Origin: Desulfococcaceae bacterium HSG9
Lineage (GTDB): Bacteria > Desulfobacterota > Desulfobacteria > Desulfobacterales > JAUCGF01
Length of the DNA: 50,619 nt
Assembly: GCA_030378005.1 (NCBI GenBank)
Contig: JAUCGF010000005.1
Span: forward strand, 1-50,619
Reading direction: 5' to 3'
Under the pieces are notes generated by a model. It made no database searches. It was given only the letters and a program-made list of their open reading frames with translations, and was not told where the DNA came from. Numbering within the stretch: position 1 is the first letter of the stretch; every line of letters begins with the position of its first letter. Shown in pieces: positions 9,822 to 17,896 of the stretch. The position numbers and the translations under genes were made by a program.

Positions 9822-11222
9822 ATGTATCATAATAAATATCATATTCATTTTGTAGGCGTTGGCGGTATCGGAATGAGCGGTATTGCCGAACTGCTTCTTA
9901 ATCTCGGATATAAAGTGTCAGGCTCTGACCTGAGCGAATCTGAAATCACCAAACGGCTGGAACGTTTAGGCGGTGAAATATATATCGGTCATGCCGCATC
10001 CCAAATTTCCGGAGCGGACGTTATTGTCACTTCGTCAGCCATTCCATACGATAACCCTGAAATACAAGCGGCGCGGAATAATCGAAATCGCGCTGTACCG
10101 ATTATCCCACGCGCCGAAATGCTGGCTGAACTGATGCGTCTGAAATACAGCATTGCTATCGCAGGCGCACACGGCAAAACATCTACCACCTCCATTATCG
10201 CTTCAATTCTGGAAAAAGGACAACTTGATCCAACAGTGGTTATCGGTGGCAATTTGAAAAGTATCGGTTCTAACGCTCTCTTCGGTCAAGGTGCCTTTTT
10301 CGTTGCCGAAGCCGATGAAAGTGACGGTTCTTTTCTTAAAATGTCCCCCACAATTGCCGTAGTCACCAATATAGACAGAGAACATCTGGATTATTATAAA
10401 GATTTGGATCAAATCAAACAAACGTTTCTCAGTTTCATTGATCGCATTCCTTTTTACGGTATAGCGGTTCTCTGTCTTGACAATGAAGCTGTTCAGGATA
10501 TTATTCCAGATGTAAAAAAGCGCTTTACCACTTATGGGATGAACCCTCAGGCTGACTTTATTGTGAGAAATATCGTTTTTGACGGATTGACCAGCCAGTT
10601 TAGCGTTGATTATCAGAGTCCCCAAGGTGATCATAAAACACTGGGAGATATCAGGCTTAATCTTCCCGGGGTTCATAATGTTTCCAATGCAATGGCCGGC
10701 ATTGTTGTGGGAATCGAACTTGGTATCCCTTTTGAAATAATCAAAGAGGCTCTGGAAACACATTCCGGAGTGCGCCGGCGTATCGAAATCAAAGGTGATT
10801 GGCATGGCGTCACCGTTGTTGATGATTATGGCCATCACCCGGCCGAAATAAAAGTAACCTTGGCAACAGCTAAAAACAGTTGGCCAGACAAACGTCTCGT
10901 GGTCGTGTTTCAACCCCATCGCTATTCCCGTACCCAGGCTTTGTTTGACGATTTCGCCAGAGCATTCTATCAATCGGACTTGTTGGTGGTACTTCCTATC
11001 TACGCGGCCAGTGAAAAAAAGATACCGGGTGTTGATGCTGAACAGTTATTTCACGGCATTAAACAACACGGCCATAAAAATGTGGTTTATCAGGAAGATT
11101 TTCAATCGACGCTGGCCTTTTTAAAGCAAACCCTGCGGAAAGGCGATATTTTGTTGACTTTGGGTGCCGGAGATGTACTTAAAATAGGCGAATTACTATT
11201 GGGTATGGGGAATGATGAATAG
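9822..11222 (+). CDS. murC: UDP-N-acetylmuramate--L-alanine ligase MurC
   Basis: First Mur ligase; it joins L-Ala to UDP-MurNAc. The Rossmann loop HFVGVGGIGMSG is near residue 10. The ATP loop GAHGKTSTT lies at 115-123, and VVDDYGHHPAEI and FQPHRYSRT follow in the C-terminal half. The ATG at 9822 is preferred because it places the start eleven bases after murG and at the usual family N-terminus. The frame is open upstream only through repeat-derived sequence (NLKLKT, from an A/C/T-rich tandem). This gives 466 residues. Confidence 0.95.
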   Translation: MYHNKYHIHFVGVGGIGMSGIAELLLNLGYKVSGSDLSESEITKRLERLGGEIYIGHAASQISGADVIVTSSAIPYDNPEIQAARNNRNRAVPIIPRAEMLAELMRLKYSIAIAGAHGKTSTTSIIASILEKGQLDPTVVIGGNLKSIGSNALFGQGAFFVAEADESDGSFLKMSPTIAVVTNIDREHLDYYKDLDQIKQTFLSFIDRIPFYGIAVLCLDNEAVQDIIPDVKKRFTTYGMNPQADFIVRNIVFDGLTSQFSVDYQSPQGDHKTLGDIRLNLPGVHNVSNAMAGIVVGIELGIPFEIIKEALETHSGVRRRIEIKGDWHGVTVVDDYGHHPAEIKVTLATAKNSWPDKRLVVVFQPHRYSRTQALFDDFARAFYQSDLLVVLPIYAASEKKIPGVDAEQLFHGIKQHGHKNVVYQEDFQSTLAFLKQTLRKGDILLTLGAGDVLKIGELLLGMGNDE

Positions 11223-12252
11223 GGAATTCGGAATTCAGCATCCAGTATTCGACATTATGAAAAATAGCGCTAAATTAAATACAACTGCAAAAAAATGGAT
11301 AACGCAACACTGTGGAAGGTATGCCTTATTCGACGAACCGATGGCTTTACATACCACTTTTCGCGTAGGAGGTCCTGCTGAAGTTTATATCGAACCTCCC
11401 ACTCTGGACAATTTGAAAACTATTTTGAGCTGGCTGATTCAGAACAATTTGCCATATTGGGTTATCGGTACAGGCTCTAATTTGTTGGTTAAAGATAATG
11501 GTGTTCAGGGTGTTGTAATTTCATTGAAAAGATGCTATCAGTGTAGTATTGAACTGTTAAAAAGAAAAAAATATGCTATTTTAAACGTAGCGTCCGGCGT
11601 CCGCCTTCAAACATTATGTCAATTTGCGATTAAACATGGTTTGCGAGGTCTGAATTTTGCATTAGGCATTCCGGGAACTGTAGGGGGCGGTATTATGATG
11701 AATGCTGGTGCTAATGGCAAATCTATGGGAGGTGTTCTTGAATCCATTACTGTTCATTTTCCAAGGGAAGGGCGTATTGGTAAAGCACCTGTTCAAATAC
11801 AAAAAATGAAAATTCCAAAAAGCCAACTGAAAACAGATTACCGTCATTTTTCAGTGTTCAATGTTCAATGTTCAACTCGACCTGTTATTATAGAAAGCTC
11901 TTTACGACTTCATTATGAAAAACCATCAAGACTAAAAAAAGAGGCGATGGAAATTTTAAAAATACGGCGACTCAATCAACCTATAAAATCGTTAAGCGCC
12001 GGTTGTTTTTTTAAAAATCCGACAGGTGCCCATAAAAATGCGGTTGGCACAGCTGGTAAGTTAATTGACTTGGCCGGGCTAAAGGGAAAACGTATTGGAG
12101 ATGCTCTGGTTTCCCATAGACATGCTAATTTTATTATTAACACACACACAGCGTCTGCTAGTGATATATTGGCATTAAAAAATTTAATTCAAGAATCAGT
12201 GTTCAAACGTTTTGGTGTCACTCTTGAACCGGAGGTTGAAATTATCGGATGA
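11212..12252 (+). CDS. murB: UDP-N-acetylenolpyruvoylglucosamine reductase MurB
   Basis: FAD-dependent reductase forming UDP-MurNAc. FAD-binding signatures are TFRVGGPAEVYIEP, GTGSNLLVKD and GIPGTVGGGIMMNAGANG. The catalytic segment reads SAGCFFKNP, with Cys where the best-studied enzymes have Ser as proton donor. EPEVEIIG closes the protein. The ATG at 11212 overlaps murC, but residues 1-15 (MNREFGIQHPVFDI) derive from a GGAATTC-type repeat; the ATG at 11257 is an alternative. A second small insertion (VFNVQCS) comes from a TTCAATG tandem near 11855. The stop overlaps the ftsQ start (ATGA). Confidence 0.94.
   Translation: MMNREFGIQHPVFDIMKNSAKLNTTAKKWITQHCGRYALFDEPMALHTTFRVGGPAEVYIEPPTLDNLKTILSWLIQNNLPYWVIGTGSNLLVKDNGVQGVVISLKRCYQCSIELLKRKKYAILNVASGVRLQTLCQFAIKHGLRGLNFALGIPGTVGGGIMMNAGANGKSMGGVLESITVHFPREGRIGKAPVQIQKMKIPKSQLKTDYRHFSVFNVQCSTRPVIIESSLRLHYEKPSRLKKEAMEILKIRRLNQPIKSLSAGCFFKNPTGAHKNAVGTAGKLIDLAGLKGKRIGDALVSHRHANFIINTHTASASDILALKNLIQESVFKRFGVTLEPEVEIIG
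11222..11252. repeat. GGAATTC-type element at the murB start
   Basis: GGGAATTCGGAATTC (11222-11236) followed by AGCATCCAGTATTCG. It encodes residues 4-14 of the open MurB frame and begins at the murC stop codon. Confidence 0.7.
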
Positions 12253-13220
12253 CATCAAAAATTCGCAACAAACCAAAGAATGCCTTCACTATTCATACAC
12301 TTAAATGGCAGGATCGAAATTATTTTATCTTTGCCTTCATTTTTAAGATCGGTGTTTGTATTTTTATTATCAGCGCAATGGGAATCATTTTTATTTTCGG
12401 ATATAACTATCTGACACAATGTCACTATTTCAAAACTGATAATGTGGATATATCAGGAACGCGGCTTCTTTCACCATCGCACCTGCTCACTATTGCCCAG
12501 ATTGAAGCAAGTGTCAATGTGCTGGCGGTTAATCTTAAACGCACTCGTAAATTGCTCTTGTCAAATTCATGGATAGCCGAAGCCACTGTCACTCGACGAA
12601 TTCCATCAGAGTTGACAATCCATGTAGTCGAGCATAAACCGCTTGCCATTCTTGAACTTGTCGGTACGGATCATAATGCTGGATACATTATAAATGAACG
12701 TGGTAAAATATTTCAAAAATGGCCTGTTCCCAAATCGCAGTCATTGAATAAAGCTATTATAGCCCAATTGCCGATTATGCCGATTATTACGGGTTTGGAT
12801 TATTCCGACCTTGACAGATCGGGACAACCTTCGGGACGTCAATTTAATGCCGTTATGGAAATGTTGCACCTGGGGCAAAAGGCTGATGCTTTTATTCCCA
12901 ACAAGGATATAAAAAAAATATTGATAGACAAGGAAATCGGGCTGACTTTATATACCAACGCTCGCTCACTTTTTAAGAGAAAGTCAGATAATGCTGTAGA
13001 TGTAAAAGATGTAAAAATAAATGCTATCAGGATCGGATACGGAGACTACGCCGCCAAACTGGCAAGGCTAAGGCAAATAATCGACCATCTCAGGAGTAAA
13101 TATGATATGGTGGAATTTGCTATGAATAAAGATATAACTTTTGATATTGTTAATTTGTCCCGCATCATAGCCAGACCGATTTATATCAAAGCACGCGTCA
13201 GCGATCATAGTGAAACCTGA
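12249..13220 (+). CDS. ftsQ: Cell division protein FtsQ
   Basis: Bitopic division protein linking cytoplasmic and periplasmic parts of the divisome. A cytoplasmic basic N-terminus precedes one membrane helix (IGVCIFIISAMGIIFIFGYN), then a POTRA domain (FKTDNVDISGTRLLSPSHL ... SWIAEATVTRRIPSELTIHV) and the FtsQ beta domain. At 323 residues it is slightly longer than many. Order between murB and ftsA supports the call. An inverted repeat lies just beyond the stop. Confidence 0.92.
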   Translation: MTSKIRNKPKNAFTIHTLKWQDRNYFIFAFIFKIGVCIFIISAMGIIFIFGYNYLTQCHYFKTDNVDISGTRLLSPSHLLTIAQIEASVNVLAVNLKRTRKLLLSNSWIAEATVTRRIPSELTIHVVEHKPLAILELVGTDHNAGYIINERGKIFQKWPVPKSQSLNKAIIAQLPIMPIITGLDYSDLDRSGQPSGRQFNAVMEMLHLGQKADAFIPNKDIKKILIDKEIGLTLYTNARSLFKRKSDNAVDVKDVKINAIRIGYGDYAAKLARLRQIIDHLRSKYDMVEFAMNKDITFDIVNLSRIIARPIYIKARVSDHSET

Positions 13221-13224
13221 CCAC

Positions 13225-13278
13225 ACCTGTTCCGCACCGCATCAGATCGGGTAGCGCTCAAATTTGGTCGGAACAGGT
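13225..13278 (+). other. Inverted repeat between ftsQ and ftsA
   Basis: Arms ACCTGTTCCG (13225-13234) and CGGAACAGGT (13269-13278) pair perfectly around a 34-base loop. No run of T follows, so it is not a standard terminator. It may be a mobile palindrome or an attenuator within the 161-bp ftsQ-ftsA gap; its role is unknown. Confidence 0.5.
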
Positions 13279-13381
13279 TAGAGAATAAAAGAAAGGCTGG
13301 AAATGCGCCCGTTTTATCAAATACCCGTTTTTATAAGATAGGGGCACTGGGTAACAATTAGAACATGCGGTACTCCAGAAA

Positions 13382-14620
13382 ATGAATATGCAAGGACAGC
13401 AAGAAGAAATCGTAGTTGGCCTTGACATCGGAACGACCAAAATATGTGCCGTGGTCGGTGTCGCTGCCGGCAAAGATATCAGTATCATCGGGATCGGGTC
13501 TCATCCTTCAGTGGGGCTGCGTAAAGGTGTCGTAGTTGATATTGAATCCACCGTCGATTCGATTAAAAAGGCCGTTGAGGAAGCTGAACTGATGGCCGGA
13601 TGTGAAATTTCATCTGTGTATGCCGGTATTGCCGGCGGCCATATTACCGGTTTTAACAGCCGCGGCATCATCGCAATTAAAGGACAGGAAGTTACCCAGC
13701 GGGATGTTGAAAGAGTGATCGAAGCCGCTCGGGCAGTAGCAATCCCCATGGACCGTGAAGTTATCCATGCGCTCCCACAAGAATTTATTGTGGACGATCA
13801 AGCTGGCATTAAAAATCCGGTGGGAATGGCCGGAGTGCGTTTGGAGGTAAAGATTCACATCGTCACCGGCGCCGTAACTTCAGCTCAAAATATCGTCAAA
13901 GCAACCAACCAAGCCGGTTTGGAAGTATATGATATTGTGCTTGAATCCCTGGCTTCCGGCGAAGCGGTGCTGACTCCTGATGAAAAGGAACTTGGTTCCG
14001 GCCTTCTGGATATCGGAGGTGGCACGACCGATCTGGCTATCTTTCAAGGTAAAAATATTAAACACACTTTTGTTCTTGCCTTAGGAGGACACAATCTTAC
14101 TAATGATATCGCTATCGGCCTCAGGGCGCCGCATTTCGAAGCGGAAAAAATTAAGGAACAATACGGCACCTGTCTTGCCTATAATATCAACCCCGTTGAC
14201 ACAATTAAAGTGCCCGGCATGGGAGGCCGGAAGTCTCGTGAATTACCCCGCCAGATACTTGGTGAAATTTTAGAACCCCGTATGGAAGAAATATTTGCCT
14301 TGGTTAAAAGAGAAATATACAAAGCTGAAATGGAAAATATCATCACATCCGGTATCGTCATCACTGGCGGAACGGCTCTTTTGGACGGTATTACCGATGT
14401 GGCCGAATCTGTTTTTGATGTACCCGCGCGTTTGGGTAAACCCCTCGGAATAAGCGGGCTGGTTGATATCGTCAATAATCCAATGTATGCTACCGGTGTC
14501 GGACTGGTTTTATATGGCGCAAGACAACGATCTTCCCTAACCTTATTCAACGGTCGTGAAAAAAATCTGTTTAACCGACTCTATAGCCGGATGAAGCAAT
14601 GGCTTAGAGAAATAATCTAA
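13382..14620 (+). CDS. ftsA: Cell division protein FtsA (actin-like ATPase)
   Basis: Actin-fold protein that tethers FtsZ to the membrane and recruits later divisome proteins. The phosphate-1 loop is VVGLDIGTTKICAVVG at the N-terminus, phosphate-2 is GLLDIGGGTTDLAIF, and the adenosine motif is SGIVITGGTALLDG. The C-terminal LFNRLYSRMKQWLREII fits the membrane-targeting amphipathic helix. At 412 residues it is full length. An alternative in-frame ATG lies two codons downstream (13388). No clear Shine-Dalgarno site precedes either. Confidence 0.96.
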   Translation: MNMQGQQEEIVVGLDIGTTKICAVVGVAAGKDISIIGIGSHPSVGLRKGVVVDIESTVDSIKKAVEEAELMAGCEISSVYAGIAGGHITGFNSRGIIAIKGQEVTQRDVERVIEAARAVAIPMDREVIHALPQEFIVDDQAGIKNPVGMAGVRLEVKIHIVTGAVTSAQNIVKATNQAGLEVYDIVLESLASGEAVLTPDEKELGSGLLDIGGGTTDLAIFQGKNIKHTFVLALGGHNLTNDIAIGLRAPHFEAEKIKEQYGTCLAYNINPVDTIKVPGMGGRKSRELPRQILGEILEPRMEEIFALVKREIYKAEMENIITSGIVITGGTALLDGITDVAESVFDVPARLGKPLGISGLVDIVNNPMYATGVGLVLYGARQRSSLTLFNGREKNLFNRLYSRMKQWLREII

Positions 14621-14775
14621 GGATAAAAAACCATGTTTCCTACATGGATTGTGTATAGGTAATGGATTTTAATGAAATGGATTTTTTATCTTTCCAACGG
14701 CAGAACGCTGAAACAAGACAAAATCGCTGTTCTATATATGGATTGTGAGGAACAGCTTTACACTAAAAATCAAAG

Positions 14776-14783
14776 AGGAGGTG
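14776..14783 (+). promoter_or_regulatory. Strong ribosome binding site fixing the ftsZ start
   Basis: AGGAGGTG lies six bases before the ATG at 14790 and is the best Shine-Dalgarno match in the division cluster. It favours this start over the upstream in-frame TTG at 14745 and fits the high FtsZ dose needed relative to its neighbours. Confidence 0.85.
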
Positions 14784-14789
14784 GACGTA

Positions 14790-16034
14790 ATGACATCTGC
14801 AAATGATATGTTCAAGGATCAAGCAGCAAAAATAAAGGTAATTGGTATCGGTGGTGCCGGAGGGAACGCTGTCAACAATATGATTGAAGCGGAACTACAA
14901 GGTGTTAAGTTCATCGTAGCCAATACAGATGCCCAGGCGTTGGCTATTTCCAATGCGCCAGTCAAACTTCAAATTGGACAAAAACTGACCGAAGGCCTCG
15001 GTGCCGGAGCCAATCCTCAAGTCGGCCAGGAAGCTGCTCAGGAAAGCGAGGATGCAATACGCGAATCACTTAAAGACAGCCACATGGTGTTTATAACTGC
15101 CGGGCTCGGTGGCGGCACCGGTACTGGCGCGGCCACGGTGATAGCCCGAATTTGTAAAGACCTGGATGCGCTGACTGTTGCCGTAGTCACCAAACCTTTT
15201 TCTTTTGAAGGAAAAAAACGAGAAAAAATCGCTTATGAGGGTGTTGAGGAGTTACGCCAAGTTGCCGACACGGTCATTACAATTCCCAACGACCGTCTGC
15301 GCGGGTTAGCAGGAAAAAATGCCCGGATGCTGGATATGTTTAAAAAAGCGGACGAAATTTTACTCCATTCAGTTAAGGGAATCACCGATCTCATTATGAT
15401 GCCGGGGCTTGTCAATCTTGACTTTGCCGATGTTAGTACAACTATGTCCCGAGCCGGCTTGGCTATAATGGGTATCGGAGCGGCTAAAGGTGATAACCGT
15501 GCTATCCAGGCTGCTCAAAATGCGATTTCACATCCTCTTCTCGAAGATGTGTCTATCAGCGGCGCTAAAGGTGTATTAATGAATATTACCTGTACCAGTG
15601 ATTTGACCATGGAGGAAATGACCGAAGCCTCTGATTGCATTTATAATGAAGTCGGTGAAGATGCTGAAATTATATGGGGACAGACCTTTGACGAAAGTCT
15701 CGGCGATGAAATGCGAGTTACGGTAATCGCCACCGGTATCGGCGGAACTAAAGAAGCCAAAACCTCAAATAAAGCAATCAGTCCGATAAAATTGATTGAT
15801 GACACTTTTGCCGAAGATGGAATAAGGGAAAAATTGCGGCCATCCGCTAACCATGAGGTCAATAAAACTAACACAATTGATTATGACGACCCTACATATA
15901 TGCGCCGGCGCGAAGCGATTGAAGAAAATGTTCGTCCCTTACATGACAGCCGCCGAACCGATAAATATGATGGTATCGCCTTTGATAATAATGATTTGGA
16001 TGTTCCCACGTTTCTTAGAAAAAAGGCGAATTAA
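14790..16034 (+). CDS. ftsZ: Cell division GTPase FtsZ
   Basis: Tubulin-like GTPase that forms the Z ring. The nucleotide loop GIGGAGGNAVNNMI is at the N-terminus, the tubulin signature GLGGGTGTG at 105-113, and the T7-loop region NLDFADV near 208. The protein ends in DLDVPTFLRKKAN, matching the conserved C-terminal peptide that binds FtsA. With the start at 14790 it has 414 residues. The linker before the tail is rich in charged residues and variable, as usual. Confidence 0.97.
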   Translation: MTSANDMFKDQAAKIKVIGIGGAGGNAVNNMIEAELQGVKFIVANTDAQALAISNAPVKLQIGQKLTEGLGAGANPQVGQEAAQESEDAIRESLKDSHMVFITAGLGGGTGTGAATVIARICKDLDALTVAVVTKPFSFEGKKREKIAYEGVEELRQVADTVITIPNDRLRGLAGKNARMLDMFKKADEILLHSVKGITDLIMMPGLVNLDFADVSTTMSRAGLAIMGIGAAKGDNRAIQAAQNAISHPLLEDVSISGAKGVLMNITCTSDLTMEEMTEASDCIYNEVGEDAEIIWGQTFDESLGDEMRVTVIATGIGGTKEAKTSNKAISPIKLIDDTFAEDGIREKLRPSANHEVNKTNTIDYDDPTYMRRREAIEENVRPLHDSRRTDKYDGIAFDNNDLDVPTFLRKKAN

Positions 16035-16035
16035 T

Positions 16036-16062
16036 GAATGTGGAATTCGGAATTCCACATTC
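16036..16062. repeat. GGAATTC-type palindrome supplying a start codon
   Basis: GAATGTGGAATTC (16036-16048) and its exact reverse complement (16050-16062) flank a single G, giving a perfect 27-bp palindrome. The ATG at 16038 of the radical SAM gene lies inside it, just after the ftsZ stop. Related elements occur at 8628, 11222, 28958, 30064 and 36021. Confidence 0.85.
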
Positions 16063-17804
16063 CTAAAAATAAAGAGGTAGGCGTCATTCGTAAGGGGTGG
16101 AGAGGACGCCTTCGGATTGCGCTGGTTTATCCCAATCTCTATCGCGTAGGCATGGCCAGTCTCGGATTTCAAACGGTTTATGCGCTATTTAACGAAATTG
16201 ATTCCGTGGTGTGTGAACGTTTCTTTCTTGCGCCGCAAGCGAAACCTTATTCGAGAGTACGTTTGCAATCGTCTGAATCCGGTAAACCGCTCACCGCTTT
16301 TGATATCATCGCCTTTTCGCTTTCTTTTGAAAACGATTATCCCAATCTGCTTACAATCCTTGATACAGCCAGAATTCCATTGCAAGCCAATGACCGTGAT
16401 TCTTCTTATCCGCTGATTATTGCCGGCGGCGTGGCCTGCTTTCTGAATCCCGAACCTCTGGCCGCTTTTATTGACTGTTTTCTGCTCGGAGAGGCTGAAG
16501 AACTCATTCCGGCTTTTATAGCGGCCTGTGAACAAACGGATTATTTCAATACACCCCCAGTAAAATCATCACAATATGGCAAAAAAACCAAATCACGGTT
16601 TCTTGCGGAGTTAGCTGATAACGTTCCGGGTTTTTATGCGCCACTATTATATGAAACCGATTATAAAGCCGACCAGACAATAAAATCTTTCCACATTCAG
16701 GATTCATCAAATGGCGCACCGGCTTCGATCATCCGCCAATATGCCCGCGATCTGAACTGCTTTTCCACTTGCAGCACCATCGTATCCCGCGAGGCCGCTT
16801 TCAGTAACACCTATTTAATTGAAATCGGCCGGGGATGCCCGCATGGCTGTCGCTTTTGCAGCGCCGGATTTATCTATCGCCCTCCTCGTTTCAGAGCATC
16901 AGCGCATTTAAGCCACAATATCGCTTCAGGAATGACGATGACTGATAAAATCGGCCTTTTAGGCGCAGCGGTCTCCGATTTACCGGAAATCAGTCAATTG
17001 TGTGCTTATGCAATCCGCAATAACACATCTCTCTCTTTCAGTTCACTAAGAGCGGATGCCATTACGCCGGCGCTCACACTGGCAATGCGCCATTCCGGCG
17101 TTAAAACCGCGACAATCGCTCCGGATGCCGGGTCTGAACGAATGCGTCAGGTTATTAATAAAGGAATAACAGAAACTGATATTCTTAGTGCGACTGAAAA
17201 GTTCGTAAAAAATGGAATTTTAAATTTAAAGCTCTATTTTATGGTGGGGCTGCCAACTGAAACTACAGATGATGTGGAAGCAATTTCTGATTTATGTCTC
17301 AAGATAAAAACGGTGTTTCTTGAGTCCAGTCGGGCAAACAAACGTATCGGCGAAATTACCGTCAGCCTGAACGCTTTTACCCCCAAGCCGTTTACGCCTT
17401 TTCAATGGGTATCAATGGATACCACGCGTTTATTGAAAAGCAAAATCAGGCGAATTCGCAAACGCTTACAACGCATAGATAATATACGTCTTCAAGTCAA
17501 TTCATTGCGCCATGCCTATCTGCAAGCCCTGTTAAGCCGCGGAGATCGGCGCGTCTCTGAAATTTTATTATCAGCCTGTAAAAACAGATGGAACTGGCCC
17601 AAGACATTCAAAGAAACCCCTATTCATCCTGACTTTTTCAGTCTGCGGGAACGCCCGCAAAATGAACGTTTGCCTTGGGATTTCATCGACCATGGTATCA
17701 GTAAAGCATTTCTCCGCAATGAATATAAACGCGCCCTGCAAGCAAAAATAACCGTATCCTGTCCGATGCAGGACTGCCATCAATGCGGTGTGTGTAAAAA
17801 ATGA
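16038..17804 (+). CDS. Radical SAM protein with N-terminal B12-binding-like domain
   Basis: Predicted radical SAM enzyme of 588 residues. The N-terminal part (RIALVYPNLYRVGMASLGFQ ... IIAGGVACFLNPEP) resembles the cobalamin-binding-like domain of these fusions. The iron-sulfur motif is GCPHGCRFCSAG with C267, C271 and C274 (CX3CX2C). SFSSLRADAI and LKLYFMVGLPTE follow in the barrel. A second cysteine cluster (CPMQDCHQCGVCKK) ends the protein, so an extra cluster or metal site is possible. Substrate is unknown. The only usable start, ATG 16038, comes from a repeat palindrome. It follows ftsZ by three bases and is probably cotranscribed. Confidence 0.85.
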   Translation: MWNSEFHIPKNKEVGVIRKGWRGRLRIALVYPNLYRVGMASLGFQTVYALFNEIDSVVCERFFLAPQAKPYSRVRLQSSESGKPLTAFDIIAFSLSFENDYPNLLTILDTARIPLQANDRDSSYPLIIAGGVACFLNPEPLAAFIDCFLLGEAEELIPAFIAACEQTDYFNTPPVKSSQYGKKTKSRFLAELADNVPGFYAPLLYETDYKADQTIKSFHIQDSSNGAPASIIRQYARDLNCFSTCSTIVSREAAFSNTYLIEIGRGCPHGCRFCSAGFIYRPPRFRASAHLSHNIASGMTMTDKIGLLGAAVSDLPEISQLCAYAIRNNTSLSFSSLRADAITPALTLAMRHSGVKTATIAPDAGSERMRQVINKGITETDILSATEKFVKNGILNLKLYFMVGLPTETTDDVEAISDLCLKIKTVFLESSRANKRIGEITVSLNAFTPKPFTPFQWVSMDTTRLLKSKIRRIRKRLQRIDNIRLQVNSLRHAYLQALLSRGDRRVSEILLSACKNRWNWPKTFKETPIHPDFFSLRERPQNERLPWDFIDHGISKAFLRNEYKRALQAKITVSCPMQDCHQCGVCKK

Positions 17805-17847
17805 CAGCATACATTTTAGGAATGAGGACGAAATAACTTACCTACTT

Positions 17848-17896
17848 GGAGTGCTGACTTCAGTCAGCTTTGCCCATGACGCAAGCTAAAGCTTGC
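17848..17896. repeat. Two adjacent palindromes at convergent gene ends, GGAGTGC family
   Basis: GCTGACT-TC-AGTCAGC (17853-17868, preceded by GGAGT) and GCAAGCTAAAGCTTGC (17881-17896) lie between the radical SAM gene and copA, which converge here. The second palindrome contains the copA stop codon (TAG, read from the minus strand at 17886-17888). Similar elements are at 27194 and 35025; a degenerate one is at 24480. They could act as bidirectional terminators but lack a T-run. Confidence 0.7.

Noticed and set aside
10203..10973. 256-codon minus-strand open frame opposite murC
   Set aside because: No motif or ribosome site, and murC is unambiguous on the other strand.
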